A DNA stretch of 12,205 nt from Chloroflexota bacterium. GTDB taxonomy: Bacteria; Chloroflexota; Anaerolineae; Anaerolineales; Villigracilaceae. The stretch spans positions 1-12,205 of the forward strand of contig JAJYOO010000037.1 in NCBI GenBank assembly GCA_021796155.1, given 5' to 3'. A program made the translations under genes and the position numbers. This document shows, piece by piece, positions 1 to 7,495 of this stretch. The notes under the pieces were generated by a model. It had not been told where the DNA came from. It searched no databases and saw nothing but the letters and a program-made list of their open reading frames with translations. The stretch's first letter is position 1, and the number at the start of each line of letters is the position of its first letter.

Positions 1-854
1 ACCTTGTTATCTTTTTCAAATGAGATTGCCGCCTTTTCCCATATTTCATCTGGAACAAATGGCGAGTCCGGATAACCTGCCTCAGCCGCCATCTTATAGG
101 CATAAGCGACAAACACTGGAAGCGAGTTGACTCCTGTTTCTATGTCTTGCAAGAAGTGTTGGGCGAACGCTCCGCCTTCTTCGAGCAAGCCTGTATCTAT
201 GAAGGCTCTTCTTGCCTGCTTGATATCATAGTTGAGTTCTCGAAGCTGAACCTCCCAATGTTCATGTTTCCATTCCATGATCGCATAACTTCCACCAGGC
301 TTTCCACTGAATGTCCCGCAGACTGATCCAGAGTTAAGGGCCAACCTTCCATCGTGTCTGATTTGCCATGGAACGTGCGTATGTCCAAATATCAAAACAG
401 GCTCTGAAGTTTGTTCCAACGCTATATTCAAAGGAGTTATATCTTTATCAGGATAAATCAATTCAGATATATTGCGCGGCGAGCCATGAACGATGCGAAT
501 ACTATCAGTACCGAGAATGTTTACCGTCATTTGTTCAGGCAGTGATTGGATGAAATCGAGAGTGTCGTTGTCAATCCTTTTGTAATTCCAACGTATGAAA
601 GCCCATTGACGGCAGGTATGCCACCAATTAGGTGCTTCACCAGAGGCAAAACGTACGATATAGTTTTCGTTGTTGCCTCGTATCATCCAGCAATTAAGTT
701 TGCGAAGACGATTCACAACCTCCACCGGATGTGAGCCTGCAACCATATCGCCCGCGACAATAAAGCCGTCCACTTTCTCTTCTTCAATCTCTTCGAGTGT
801 GGCCTCCAGAGCAATCAAATTCCCATGAATGTCAGATAGGACAGCCAATCGCAT
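1..854 (-). CDS. Calcineurin-like metallophosphoesterase (C-terminus beyond the left edge)
   Basis: Reading the minus strand from ATG at 854 gives an uninterrupted frame of 284 codons to the window edge, so this is a partial gene and not a pseudogene. It has the full metallophosphoesterase motif series: DIHGN at residues 8-12, GD at 35-36, GNNE at 60-63, HGSP at 123-126 and GHTH at 157-160. The expected dinuclear-metal ligands are therefore all present (D8, H10, D36, N61, H123, H158, H160). The layout fits the YfcE/MJ0936-like phosphodiesterase group, which is cytosolic; no signal peptide is visible. The true substrate cannot be read from sequence. The start is fixed by a strong GGAGGT site 5 bases upstream that overlaps the stop codon of the GH4 gene, which lies only 3 bases away, so the two are probably cotranscribed and translationally coupled. 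The frame is already longer than many family members, so the stop is probably close to the edge. Confidence 0.9.
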   Translation of the reverse strand, partial: MRLAVLSDIHGNLIALEATLEEIEEEKVDGFIVAGDMVAGSHPVEVVNRLRKLNCWMIRGNNENYIVRFASGEAPNWWHTCRQWAFIRWNYKRIDNDTLDFIQSLPEQMTVNILGTDSIRIVHGSPRNISELIYPDKDITPLNIALEQTSEPVLIFGHTHVPWQIRHDGRLALNSGSVCGTFSGKPGGSYAIMEWKHEHWEVQLRELNYDIKQARRAFIDTGLLEEGGAFAQHFLQDIETGVNSLPVFVAYAYKMAAEAGYPDSPFVPDEIWEKAAISFEKDNK

Positions 855-857
855 AAG

Positions 858-2252
858 TTACCTCCAGAACTGTGGAAGATATTCTTTATAGCTTGTCAGA
901 TAATCATCCAAAACTTTTTTGGCTGTATCAATATCTGTAATCACCGGATCCAGCAAAAGAGATTGCAGAGCTTTCCCGCGATTCCCTTCGACCGCGGCAT
1001 CCACGCATAATTGTGCGACGGTTGTCTCGCGCCGGCAAAGTTCAGCGATGGGTTCGGGCAGCGATCCGACGTGAACAGCATGAACGCCCGCGCCGTCCAT
1101 AACAACCGGCGTTTCAACTGTAGCACCATAGGGCAAATTACTAATTTGTCCTGCATTTGGCAGATTGGCAGCCAGATGATAATGCGTGTCAGCCGATGCA
1201 ATATTCTCGATGACTTCGAGCGCGCCTTCCGAATCTGTATCCCGCAAACCTTCAATCGTCATGCTTCCATTTGCCATTTCATTTAAGCGATCCAATTCAA
1301 ATTCGCGGACAGCGGCCATTAAATCCCAATCGTAGAGTTTGATATCGTATTTTTCCCACGGCTTCGTTTGCGGATCGGAAACCCATGGCAAATATTCACA
1401 TAAATGTGTATCGCCGGGAACGGGGAACAAGCCAAAGGTTGAGAAAATGTCTCTCGTAAGCGGCTCAAATTTCGGGTCCAGTTCAAAGAAGCGTTTTCTG
1501 AATAACGGATAAAGGTCCTCGCCGGTTTTTCGATCCCGAATGGAAAGAATCCACGTGAAGTGATTTAATCCCGCGGCGCGAATGTCAATGAGCGGAACGA
1601 TCTGCTTCTTGACTTGTTCCTGCGCGGCGGCTTGATCAACAGCGGCGTGCATGCCCGTGAGTTCTGGCGGAACCTCGATGTCATAATCTTTCGCAAGTGC
1701 GACGCCAACCATCATGTAGCCTTGAAAAATTTGATGGCACAAGCCGACGGCTTTGATCTTGCTGTGACGATTGACCGCGTCGCAGATGCGGATCATTGGA
1801 TTCGTAAAATTAACGAACCACGCGTCGGGACAGACCTTTTCCATGTCGCGGACGATTTCCATAACCGGACCGATGTTGCGCGCCGCATGAGCAAATCCGC
1901 CGGGACCGCCGTTTTCCGCGTATGGTTGGCGGACGCCGTATTTGAGCGGGATCTCAAAATCCTGCCGCCACAAATTTTCACGCGCACCGACCTCGATGGC
2001 GGAAACGACAAAGGCCGCGCCATCCAATGCTTCGTTATGATGCGCGTGCGAAGTGATGGTCATTTGCGAATCCCATTCCTTGTTCAAACGATCTGCAAGC
2101 CGCTTGACAATTTCGAGACTCGATTCGTTGCGGTCAACTAATGCGATGGTCGAACCGCGTAATTTCTTCGAGCGCATCAAAGCGGAAAGAGTGTTTTCGC
2201 CGAACTGGGCGCTGCCTGCGCCGATGACGACGATCTTGGTAGGAAGGGCCAT
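858..2252 (-). CDS. Glycoside hydrolase family 4 (alpha-glucosidase / alpha-galactosidase / galacturonidase type)
   Basis: A 464-residue cytosolic enzyme of the GH4 family, which uses NAD+ and usually Mn2+ to cleave glycosides by a redox-elimination mechanism. The N-terminal Rossmann fold has VIGAGS at 9-14 and an acidic D40 at the end of strand 2. NFTNPM lies at 148-153. GLCHQ lies at 170-174, with Cys172 as the expected metal-binding cysteine. GLNHF lies at 228-232, with His231 as a probable second metal ligand. The length matches the AglA/MelA subgroup (about 450-480). ATG at 2252 is preferred over an in-frame TTG at 2267 because GAAAGGA lies just upstream of the ATG, and the TTG would put that site inside the gene. 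Sugar specificity (gluco, galacto or uronic acid) cannot be decided. The metallophosphoesterase gene follows 3 bases downstream. The ROK regulator and sugar-binding protein elsewhere in the window suggest, but do not prove, a shared sugar-utilisation role. Confidence 0.93.
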   Translation of the reverse strand: MALPTKIVVIGAGSAQFGENTLSALMRSKKLRGSTIALVDRNESSLEIVKRLADRLNKEWDSQMTITSHAHHNEALDGAAFVVSAIEVGARENLWRQDFEIPLKYGVRQPYAENGGPGGFAHAARNIGPVMEIVRDMEKVCPDAWFVNFTNPMIRICDAVNRHSKIKAVGLCHQIFQGYMMVGVALAKDYDIEVPPELTGMHAAVDQAAAQEQVKKQIVPLIDIRAAGLNHFTWILSIRDRKTGEDLYPLFRKRFFELDPKFEPLTRDIFSTFGLFPVPGDTHLCEYLPWVSDPQTKPWEKYDIKLYDWDLMAAVREFELDRLNEMANGSMTIEGLRDTDSEGALEVIENIASADTHYHLAANLPNAGQISNLPYGATVETPVVMDGAGVHAVHVGSLPEPIAELCRRETTVAQLCVDAAVEGNRGKALQSLLLDPVITDIDTAKKVLDDYLTSYKEYLPQFWR

Positions 2253-2273
2253 TTTGCATCCTTTCAAAAACGG

Positions 2274-2301
2274 ATTTTGGGTCAGTTCTATTTTACGTCA
2301 A
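2274..2301 (-). promoter_or_regulatory. Candidate promoter of the GH4-phosphoesterase operon
   Basis: On the minus strand, TTGACG (2296-2301) is followed after 16 bases by CAAAAT (2274-2279), which matches 4 of 6 bases of the -10 consensus. It sits 22 bases upstream of the GH4 start codon and directly after the terminator hairpin of the preceding operon, which is where a promoter is expected. The -10 is weak, so this is tentative. Confidence 0.4.
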
Positions 2302-2303
2302 TG

Positions 2304-2337
2304 CAAACAAAACACCCGAACAATAATCGTTCGGGCG
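2304..2337 (-). terminator. Rho-independent terminator of the exporter operon
   Basis: On the minus strand, CCCGAAC and GTTCGGG form a perfect 7-bp stem (2315-2321 with 2329-2335) around a 7-base loop. The stem is followed by the T-rich tract TGTTTTGTTTG. It lies about 175 bases past the stop of the last adaptor gene and just before the GH4 promoter, so it separates the two minus-strand operons. Only one other hairpin is closer to the adaptor gene, and it lacks a T tract. Confidence 0.7.
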
Positions 2338-2390
2338 TAAACCTCGACGGGATGTGGGCCTTCGGAAGTCTCCGTGATTAAGAACTACAT

Positions 2391-2469
2391 ACACGGATTA
2401 CACAGATAAACACTGACGAACACGGATTTATTAAAAGCCTTTTTCGTGCGAATCCGTGAGATCTGTGTA
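2391..2469. repeat. Intergenic inverted repeat, dispersed-repeat-like (ACACGGAT type)
   Basis: A non-coding palindromic element between two minus-strand operons. TACACAGAT (2399-2407) pairs with ATCTGTGTA (2461-2469), and CACGGATT (2421-2428) pairs with AATCCGTG (2451-2458), giving an interrupted hairpin. The word ACACGGAT also occurs twice in direct orientation within the left arm. From memory, strings of this type recur in intergenic regions of many Chloroflexi, cyanobacterial and planctomycete genomes; that is recollection and was not tested here. No ORF, transposase or target-site duplication was seen. Confidence 0.6.
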
Positions 2470-2480
2470 CAGAACTGCAA

Positions 2481-2500
2481 CAGCTCCTAATGAGCCGAGA
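2481..2500 (-). other. Small hairpin after adaptor B, sharing a 15-mer with the terminator at 11916-11946
   Basis: On the minus strand a 6-bp stem with one G-T pair surrounds the loop ATTAG, 11 bases beyond the adaptor B stop. No T tract follows, so it may be an mRNA 3'-end stabilising hairpin or a degenerate terminator. Its core CGGCTCATTAGGAGC is identical to the core of the terminator after the sugar-binding protein gene on the other strand. Confidence 0.4.
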
Positions 2501-2510
2501 TTTGTTTAGG

Positions 2511-3347
2511 TCATTGTTGTGTTTGAATGGTAGCATCTCCGCTCATGCCCCACATCAAATTCGATGGCGGCGAATCTAATTCAATAGTGACCTTATAAAC
2601 AATATCACCGTTATATGGTTCACCCATCGGAGCGATGGCTGTTACCTTGCCGCTCAAATCCTTATCAAAAGCTTTTAATTGCACGGTGGCAGTTTGTCCA
2701 ACCTGAACATGAGCAATGTTTTTTTCGCTCAAATCCGTCGTTTGAATTTGAAGATGGTTAAGAGTTCCGATCACCGCAACGACTTCACCCGGTTGTACAA
2801 GTTCACCGGCTTTGACGTTGACCGAGACAATCGTTCCGTCGTAAGGAGCAACGAGCGTTCCCTGTGCCAGTTTATATTTTGCGATGTCCAACGCAGCCTG
2901 AGCGGATTCGAGTTCAGCTTGCGCCTGCTGTCGGCGTTCGACGTATGCTTTGACGTAAACAAAACCACCGTTTTGAAAAATCTTTTTATACGGATAATTC
3001 ATCAGCTCGACGATTTGTTGTTCAGCGTTTACGGTCGCTTCCGCGCCAGCAACTGCGTTTGCCAAATCCGGCGTATCCAACGCCATCAAAGTTTGCCCGG
3101 CCTTGACCTGGTCGCCTTCTTTCACATCAATTTCTTTGATGGGCGCGGAGATGATGAATCCCAAATTGGACTGCTGCGCGGGCACAACGTTTACCGACGC
3201 GGTAACACTTCCGAGATTAGATGTGATTGTTGGAACAGGTGCGGTCGCCGCGGACGGGGATGTGGCTGCCGTTAAATTTGACGGACTCCCGCACCCGGTC
3301 AGGATTAGAGCGGACGTTAAAAGAATTGTCCAGCAAAATCGTTTCAT
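2511..3347 (-). CDS. HlyD/MacA-type efflux adaptor lipoprotein (adaptor B)
   Basis: A 278-residue membrane-fusion/adaptor protein. The N-terminal signal ends in a lipobox, LTGC, with lipidated Cys19. A low-complexity Ser/Thr/Ala/Pro linker follows at about 20-45. Next come the first half of a biotinyl-lipoyl-like domain (about 60-92), a helical hairpin with coiled-coil character (about 95-162), the second lipoyl half with APYDGTIVSV at 168-177, and a beta-barrel domain ending in the conserved WGM (266-268). It stops just after the barrel, so it lacks the C-terminal membrane-proximal domain of MacA (about 370 residues). AGGAG lies 7 bases upstream of the ATG. It is the last gene of the operon, 24 bases after adaptor A, its clear paralogue; both end in similar YKVTIELD and WGM segments. 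It probably links the permease pair to a substrate or envelope partner outside the membrane. The substrate is unknown. Confidence 0.9.
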   Translation of the reverse strand: MKRFCWTILLTSALILTGCGSPSNLTAATSPSAATAPVPTITSNLGSVTASVNVVPAQQSNLGFIISAPIKEIDVKEGDQVKAGQTLMALDTPDLANAVAGAEATVNAEQQIVELMNYPYKKIFQNGGFVYVKAYVERRQQAQAELESAQAALDIAKYKLAQGTLVAPYDGTIVSVNVKAGELVQPGEVVAVIGTLNHLQIQTTDLSEKNIAHVQVGQTATVQLKAFDKDLSGKVTAIAPMGEPYNGDIVYKVTIELDSPPSNLMWGMSGDATIQTQQ

Positions 3348-3371
3348 TGCGTGACTCCTGATTCGTCCGTG

Positions 3372-4163
3372 CTATTGACCGGTCTGAATCTGAACGCTGG
3401 CAGTCATTCCCCAACGCAAGCCTTGCGGCTGCTGATCCAGTTCGATGGTCACTTTGTAAACCACATCGCCGCCGATAGTCGAAGAGATGCGCGATATATC
3501 GCTGACTTTTCCGTTGAATTGTTGATTCAAAGCCCGAATGGAAACAGTCGCGGTTTGGCCGACTTTTACATTTGGAACGTCGCGTTCGCTCAAGTCAGTG
3601 GTCTCAATTTGGAAGTGCGAAAGATCGCCCATCACAACGACGATTTGGCCGGGCACGACTGTTTCAGCGGGAGAAATATTTACTGAAGCGATTGTCCCGT
3701 TGAACGGCGCTTTCAAGGTTGCTTCTGCAATCGTTGCATTGGCGGTATCGAGCGCTGCCTTTGCATTGTCAACATTTGCCTGTGCGGTATCCAATTGTTC
3801 CATTGATATCTTTGTGCGTGTCAGATAATCAACTTGAGATTGATTCGCTGCGACATTTGCTTCGGCTTGTTTGACCTGAGCTTCCAAAATCTTTGTATCC
3901 AGCGTGCCCAGCGTTTGACCAGTTGTGACCGTATCGCCTTCTTTCACGGATACAGCATCCACGATGCCTGTTAACGGAAAACTAAGCTGTACATATTTCG
4001 CTGGGACGACCTGCGCTGACGCAGAGACTGTACCTGAGGATGCTGCGGCTGGTTTAGCATTCAAGACGATGGTCGGGATCGCGGTCGGTGTAGAAGATAT
4101 TGAACTGCAAGCGCTCAATGTTATCGCCAAAATGGCGGAGGCGATCAACGAGATTTTCTTCAT
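3372..4163 (-). CDS. HlyD/MacA-type efflux adaptor lipoprotein (adaptor A)
   Basis: A 263-residue paralogue of adaptor B. The signal peptide ends in the lipobox LSAC with Cys19, followed by a Ser/Thr/Pro linker. The lipoyl halves lie at about 58-90 and 150-182 (KAPFNGTIASV at 151-161). They flank a helical hairpin at about 92-148 that is clearly shorter than in adaptor B. The beta-barrel (about 185-260) has TTDLSERDV at 188-196 and ends with WGM at 251-253. Like its partner it lacks a membrane-proximal domain. ATG at 4163 is preferred to a TTG two codons upstream: AGGA lies 9 bases from the ATG but only about 3 from the TTG. It is separated from the ATPase gene by 150 bases containing an inverted repeat, so the adaptors might be expressed at a different level from the transporter genes. 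Role as for adaptor B; transported substrate unknown. Confidence 0.9.
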   Translation of the reverse strand: MKKISLIASAILAITLSACSSISSTPTAIPTIVLNAKPAAASSGTVSASAQVVPAKYVQLSFPLTGIVDAVSVKEGDTVTTGQTLGTLDTKILEAQVKQAEANVAANQSQVDYLTRTKISMEQLDTAQANVDNAKAALDTANATIAEATLKAPFNGTIASVNISPAETVVPGQIVVVMGDLSHFQIETTDLSERDVPNVKVGQTATVSIRALNQQFNGKVSDISRISSTIGGDVVYKVTIELDQQPQGLRWGMTASVQIQTGQ

Positions 4164-4205
4164 GTGCAAGAATCCTATCCTAACTCAAATGGTTGCGATG
4201 TTTTC

Positions 4206-4273
4206 TAACGTAAAGACGCGGAATCGCAAAGGAGAAAAAATCAAATCTTAGCGTCTTGGCGACTTTGCGTTAA
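4206..4273. repeat. Intra-operon inverted repeat, dispersed-repeat-like (CGCAAAG type)
   Basis: Two arms, 4206-4231 and about 4247-4273, are imperfect inverted copies with roughly 19 of 26 positions matching. Shared words are TAACG, AAAG, CGC and AAG around a short A-rich loop. In RNA this would fold into a long imperfect hairpin between the ATPase and adaptor A genes. Words such as CGCAAAG and GCGTCTT in this arrangement resemble dispersed intergenic repeats I recall from many bacterial genomes; this was not tested. No ORF is present, and nothing else was seen in the 150-base gap. Confidence 0.55.
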
Positions 4274-4313
4274 TTGGCGCACAATTTGTGGAGCAACAGC
4301 TTGAGTCCTCTCA

Positions 4314-5006
4314 TTACTTTTTGCTTGCGCCATTGTTCTCAACGACTATGCCATCTCGCAAAGTGACGACGCGCTTGGCGTAGTTGATCACGCGCGGATC
4401 ATGCGTGGCAAAGATAAAGGTAACGCCAGTTTCCTTGTTAAGTCGCTGCATGATTTCCATGACCTGCTTGCCGTTTTCGGTGTCGAGGTTGGCAGTGGGT
4501 TCGTCAGCGAGGATCATGCTTGGTTTGATGGATAATGCGCGTGCGACGGCCACGCGTTGCTGCTGCCCGCCGCTGAGCTGATCGGGACGATGGTGCGCGC
4601 GGTCGCTGAGACCAACGGCCTCGAGCATTTCGTTCACGCGCGCTTTTCGGTCAGCAGGTTTCATGCCGTTTAGAAGAAGCGGCATCTCGATATTTTCATA
4701 AGCCGTCAGTGTGGGAATCAACGCGAAGAACTGAAAGATGAATCCAATCGTTCCTTTGCGCAGATCAGCCCGCTGGTCGCGATTGAGGCGGGTGGCATCT
4801 TTTCCATTGATAAAGATGCTTCCACTTGTCGGCTGATCGAGTAGACCAATCAATTGAAGGAGAGTCGTCTTGCCCGAACCCGAAGGTCCGACTAGGGCAG
4901 TAAATTCTCCGTTCTCGATAACTAAATCCACGCCGCGTAAGGCTTTGGTTTCCACCTCGCCAATTTTGAATGTGCGTGTTGCGTTGACAATTTTTGTAAC
5001 TTCCAT
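4314..5006 (-). CDS. ABC transporter ATP-binding protein, LolD/MacB type
   Basis: A 230-residue cytosolic nucleotide-binding subunit that powers the adjacent FtsX-type permeases. All motifs are intact: Walker A GPSGSGKT at 40-47, Q-loop Gln92 in FIFQFF, signature LSGGQQQR at 144-151, Walker B ILADEP at 165-170 with catalytic Glu169, D-loop NLD, and H-loop His202 in ATHD. The signature, the [17 protein letters not shown] segment and the length are typical of the LolD/MacB/FtsE-like mechanotransmission group, which drives export, lipoprotein release or envelope work rather than import. ATG at 5006 is chosen over an in-frame TTG at 5018: GGAG lies 6-7 bases upstream of the ATG, and it follows the permease B stop codon with a 1-base gap, indicating translational coupling. 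It is the only ATPase in the operon, so it presumably serves both permeases as a homodimer. Confidence 0.95.
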   Translation of the reverse strand: MEVTKIVNATRTFKIGEVETKALRGVDLVIENGEFTALVGPSGSGKTTLLQLIGLLDQPTSGSIFINGKDATRLNRDQRADLRKGTIGFIFQFFALIPTLTAYENIEMPLLLNGMKPADRKARVNEMLEAVGLSDRAHHRPDQLSGGQQQRVAVARALSIKPSMILADEPTANLDTENGKQVMEIMQRLNKETGVTFIFATHDPRVINYAKRVVTLRDGIVVENNGASKK

Positions 5007-5007
5007 T

Positions 5008-6234
5008 TTAGTCTCCAATTCCGTGCAATGCTTCGACGGGTTCCATCTTCGCGGCGAGCGAGGCGGGATAAAGCGAAGCGATCAGTGTGACGATATAGGT
5101 CAGGATCAGCAGAGTGATCGTGTCTTGTAAAGTAAGCTTGGCATAAATGACATTGCGGAGCAAAAAGCCGCTAATGCCCATTCCGCTGACGTTGATCGGA
5201 AGGCCGAACGTGGCGAAGTAGCCTACCAGGATTCCGCCGATGATCAAGCCTCCGATCACACCGCCTGTGGCAAGGATGGCAGCTTCGGCCAGGAACTGAG
5301 TCATGATGCGGCGTCCTTTTGTGCCGATTGCCATCAGAATTCCGATCTCGCGCGTGCGCTCGAAAATGGACATGACGAGTGTATTGGTCACCACCGTGGC
5401 AGTGATTCCCAAGATGATCAAATAAAAGATGTACATGAACGCGTTCGCGGCGCTTTCGGTTTGAGAGATCAACTCGGTCATTTTTTGCCAGGTCAGGACT
5501 TGATAGTCCGGCGATTGCAAAGCCGCAGCTACTGCGTTGGATTGAGCCTCATCTTTCAACAAAATGAAGATTGTGCTGGCGTGATTCTCTGTATTCGTAA
5601 TTGTTTGAGCTTTGGCCAGAGGCATGAAAACTGTGTTTTCGTCATAAGCGAAGGTGTTAGTTGTGTAAATGCCGCGCACCGTAAAGAGCTGTTGTGCCAT
5701 GTCGCCGTTGGAAGTATTGACCAGCACGTTGACTTGATCTCCAGCTTTGATTTTGAATTTATCTGCCAAAGGCTGACCAATGAGAATCCCGTCGCGGTCG
5801 TCAGGTGTGATGAAAGTCCCAGCGATCAAACCTTGACGAAAGACCTGATTCGCGCTCGACGCGGGATCAATGCCGATTACTTCTACACCTCTCGAATCTT
5901 CGCCGACAGTAACGATGCCAGTGGCGAACAGACGCGGCGTCGCAACTGCAACTTGAGGCAAAGCTTGAATCTGTGCAGCCACTTGATCAGGATTAGCAAC
6001 CAAATCCGCCCACTTCAAGCTGACTTTGTTCTCATCGTATGTTGCAGCGCGGACTTGCAAGTGCCCGGTTTGCAGTTCGATCGTTGGCTGGATCGCGCTT
6101 TGCATTTCGCCTCGTAACACGGATGAAAACAAGAGCAATAATGCCGCGCCCATGGATACTGCCAATGCGGAAAGAAGCGAGCGCCGTTTGTTGCGGCCTA
6201 AATCGCGGAAAGCCATTTTGAAAAGTTGTATCAT
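5008..6234 (-). CDS. FtsX/MacB-family ABC permease (permease B)
   Basis: A 408-residue permease with the four-helix MacB/FtsX layout. TM1 lies at about 19-41 after a basic N-terminus (RNKRR). A large extracytoplasmic domain spans about 42-262. TM2 lies at about 267-290, TM3 at 318-342 and TM4 at 371-391. The signature ERTREIG at 292-298 follows TM2 and forms part of the contact with the ATPase. The C-terminus ends in the usual EPVEALH. AGGAGG lies 5 bases upstream of the ATG. It follows permease A after 9 bases and runs into the ATPase gene with a 1-base gap. The protein is a clear but divergent paralogue of permease A. Substrate unknown; the role is probably export or work on envelope lipids, lipoproteins or small toxic compounds. 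Confidence 0.93.
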   Translation of the reverse strand: MIQLFKMAFRDLGRNKRRSLLSALAVSMGAALLLLFSSVLRGEMQSAIQPTIELQTGHLQVRAATYDENKVSLKWADLVANPDQVAAQIQALPQVAVATPRLFATGIVTVGEDSRGVEVIGIDPASSANQVFRQGLIAGTFITPDDRDGILIGQPLADKFKIKAGDQVNVLVNTSNGDMAQQLFTVRGIYTTNTFAYDENTVFMPLAKAQTITNTENHASTIFILLKDEAQSNAVAAALQSPDYQVLTWQKMTELISQTESAANAFMYIFYLIILGITATVVTNTLVMSIFERTREIGILMAIGTKGRRIMTQFLAEAAILATGGVIGGLIIGGILVGYFATFGLPINVSGMGISGFLLRNVIYAKLTLQDTITLLILTYIVTLIASLYPASLAAKMEPVEALHGIGD

Positions 6235-6243
6235 GATGGCCTC

Positions 6244-7473
6244 CTAAATGGAATGCAACGCTGCTGCGGGTTCACGCCGAGATGCTTCGACGGCGGGAAT
6301 CCACGCGGCGAGTGTGGCGATGATAAGCACGGTAATGGCGCGTCCGAAGATGTTGCCCAATCCAAAGCTCGGATAGACGCGTCCGCTGATCAGCGCCATA
6401 TATTCAGTAAGGGTTGAAAACGCAGCAAAGTCCACGCCCACTGCACTAAGCGAACCATTGATTATCAGACCCAAAACAACGCCAACTGCTGTGCCAACTG
6501 CTCCTATCATCGCACCTTCAAGAATAAACAGAGTCGCGATTTGACGCGGCTTAAGTCCCATCGCGCCGAGCAGACCGATCTCACGCGTCCGTTCGTAGAC
6601 GGCCATCAATAGCAAATTCAAAATGCCAATACCAGCGATCACCTCGATGATGACACTGAAGATATTCATCGCCGCGCCCTTTTGATTGAGGGCCGATGCA
6701 AGCTCAGGATAATTCTTGTCCCAGGATTCGACTTCGTAACCGGGCAGGGCAGGAGCAAGGGCTGAAACAACGCTGGCTTCCTGTCCAAGTTTTTTCAACG
6801 TTACATCCACTTCCGTGGATTGATTCGGCAAACCATAAAGCGCCTGCGCTTCGCCTAGTGAAATGTAGGCTGTTGTCTTTTCGATGGATGGAATGCCGAT
6901 GTCATAGATGCCAATCACGGTCATCGTACGCTGGCGGTTTTGTTTGTGGATATCGCTTCCGACCATCGCAATGCGGTCACCGACTTTGACTCCCATTGCA
7001 TCCGCTAATCCTTTACCGATGAGGACCGAATCCTGGTCGTTGGACGTGAGCCAAGTCCCCGCGACGATATGCTGCGCGATCAAACTGACGGGTTGTTCCG
7101 CTTCTGGTTGAATGCCGATGATACTGATTGGGAACGCGCCTTCAGGATTGGTTGCCAGTCCGCCCGTTTGGATGCGTTGCGTGGCTGCGATCACGTTGGG
7201 ATTAGATAAAACCGTTTTAACTACAGCCGCGCCATCATTCAATGGAAGAAGCGGATTGCTGTCAATTTTTTCGCGATAACCCGCGGCGTGAATCTGAATA
7301 TTACCGCCAAGCACACGGACCGCGTTGCCGTAGATGGCATTGTTGAATCCATCCACGAAGCCATCGTAGAGCATCATCAAAGCCAGGGCGAGTCCCATCG
7401 CGGCCACGATGATGATCGTCCGTCGGCGATGCCGCCATGTGTTGCGCCATGCGAGGCGCAGGTAAAGTAACAT
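6244..7473 (-). CDS. FtsX/MacB-family ABC permease (permease A)
   Basis: A 409-residue permease with the same layout as permease B. TM1 lies at about 19-38 after the basic RHRRR segment, an extracytoplasmic domain at about 40-268, and three C-terminal helices at about 270-293, 316-340 and 376-394. ERTREIG lies at 294-300, and the end is EPAAALHSI. ATG at 7473 is preferred over an upstream in-frame start at 7527, because AAGGAG lies 5 bases from it and the longer form would run into the tetR gene. It lies 22 bases after tetR and 9 bases before permease B. The two permeases have divergent extracytoplasmic domains, so they probably form a heterodimeric core, as in LolCE, rather than a MacB homodimer; this is inference from gene pairing. 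Confidence 0.93.
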   Translation of the reverse strand: MLLYLRLAWRNTWRHRRRTIIIVAAMGLALALMMLYDGFVDGFNNAIYGNAVRVLGGNIQIHAAGYREKIDSNPLLPLNDGAAVVKTVLSNPNVIAATQRIQTGGLATNPEGAFPISIIGIQPEAEQPVSLIAQHIVAGTWLTSNDQDSVLIGKGLADAMGVKVGDRIAMVGSDIHKQNRQRTMTVIGIYDIGIPSIEKTTAYISLGEAQALYGLPNQSTEVDVTLKKLGQEASVVSALAPALPGYEVESWDKNYPELASALNQKGAAMNIFSVIIEVIAGIGILNLLLMAVYERTREIGLLGAMGLKPRQIATLFILEGAMIGAVGTAVGVVLGLIINGSLSAVGVDFAAFSTLTEYMALISGRVYPSFGLGNIFGRAITVLIIATLAAWIPAVEASRREPAAALHSI

Positions 7474-7495
7474 TTTTGCTCCTTGTAAATATGAA

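Noticed and set aside
197..734. Several 61-63 codon frames suggesting a broken or gene-poor left end
   Set aside because: A single minus-strand metallophosphoesterase frame runs unbroken from 854 to the edge with all metal ligands present, so the region is an edge-truncated gene.
1614..2141. Plus-strand open frame of 175 codons
   Set aside because: It lies entirely antisense to the GH4 gene, whose motifs are intact, and its translation shows no recognisable domain or ribosome binding site.
2679..3275. Plus-strand open frame of 198 codons
   Set aside because: Antisense to adaptor B; it reads as a Phe/Arg-rich, Cys-ending shadow protein without domain features.
5461..6117. Plus-strand open frame of 218 codons
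   Set aside because: Antisense to permease B, which has a complete membrane topology and signature motif.
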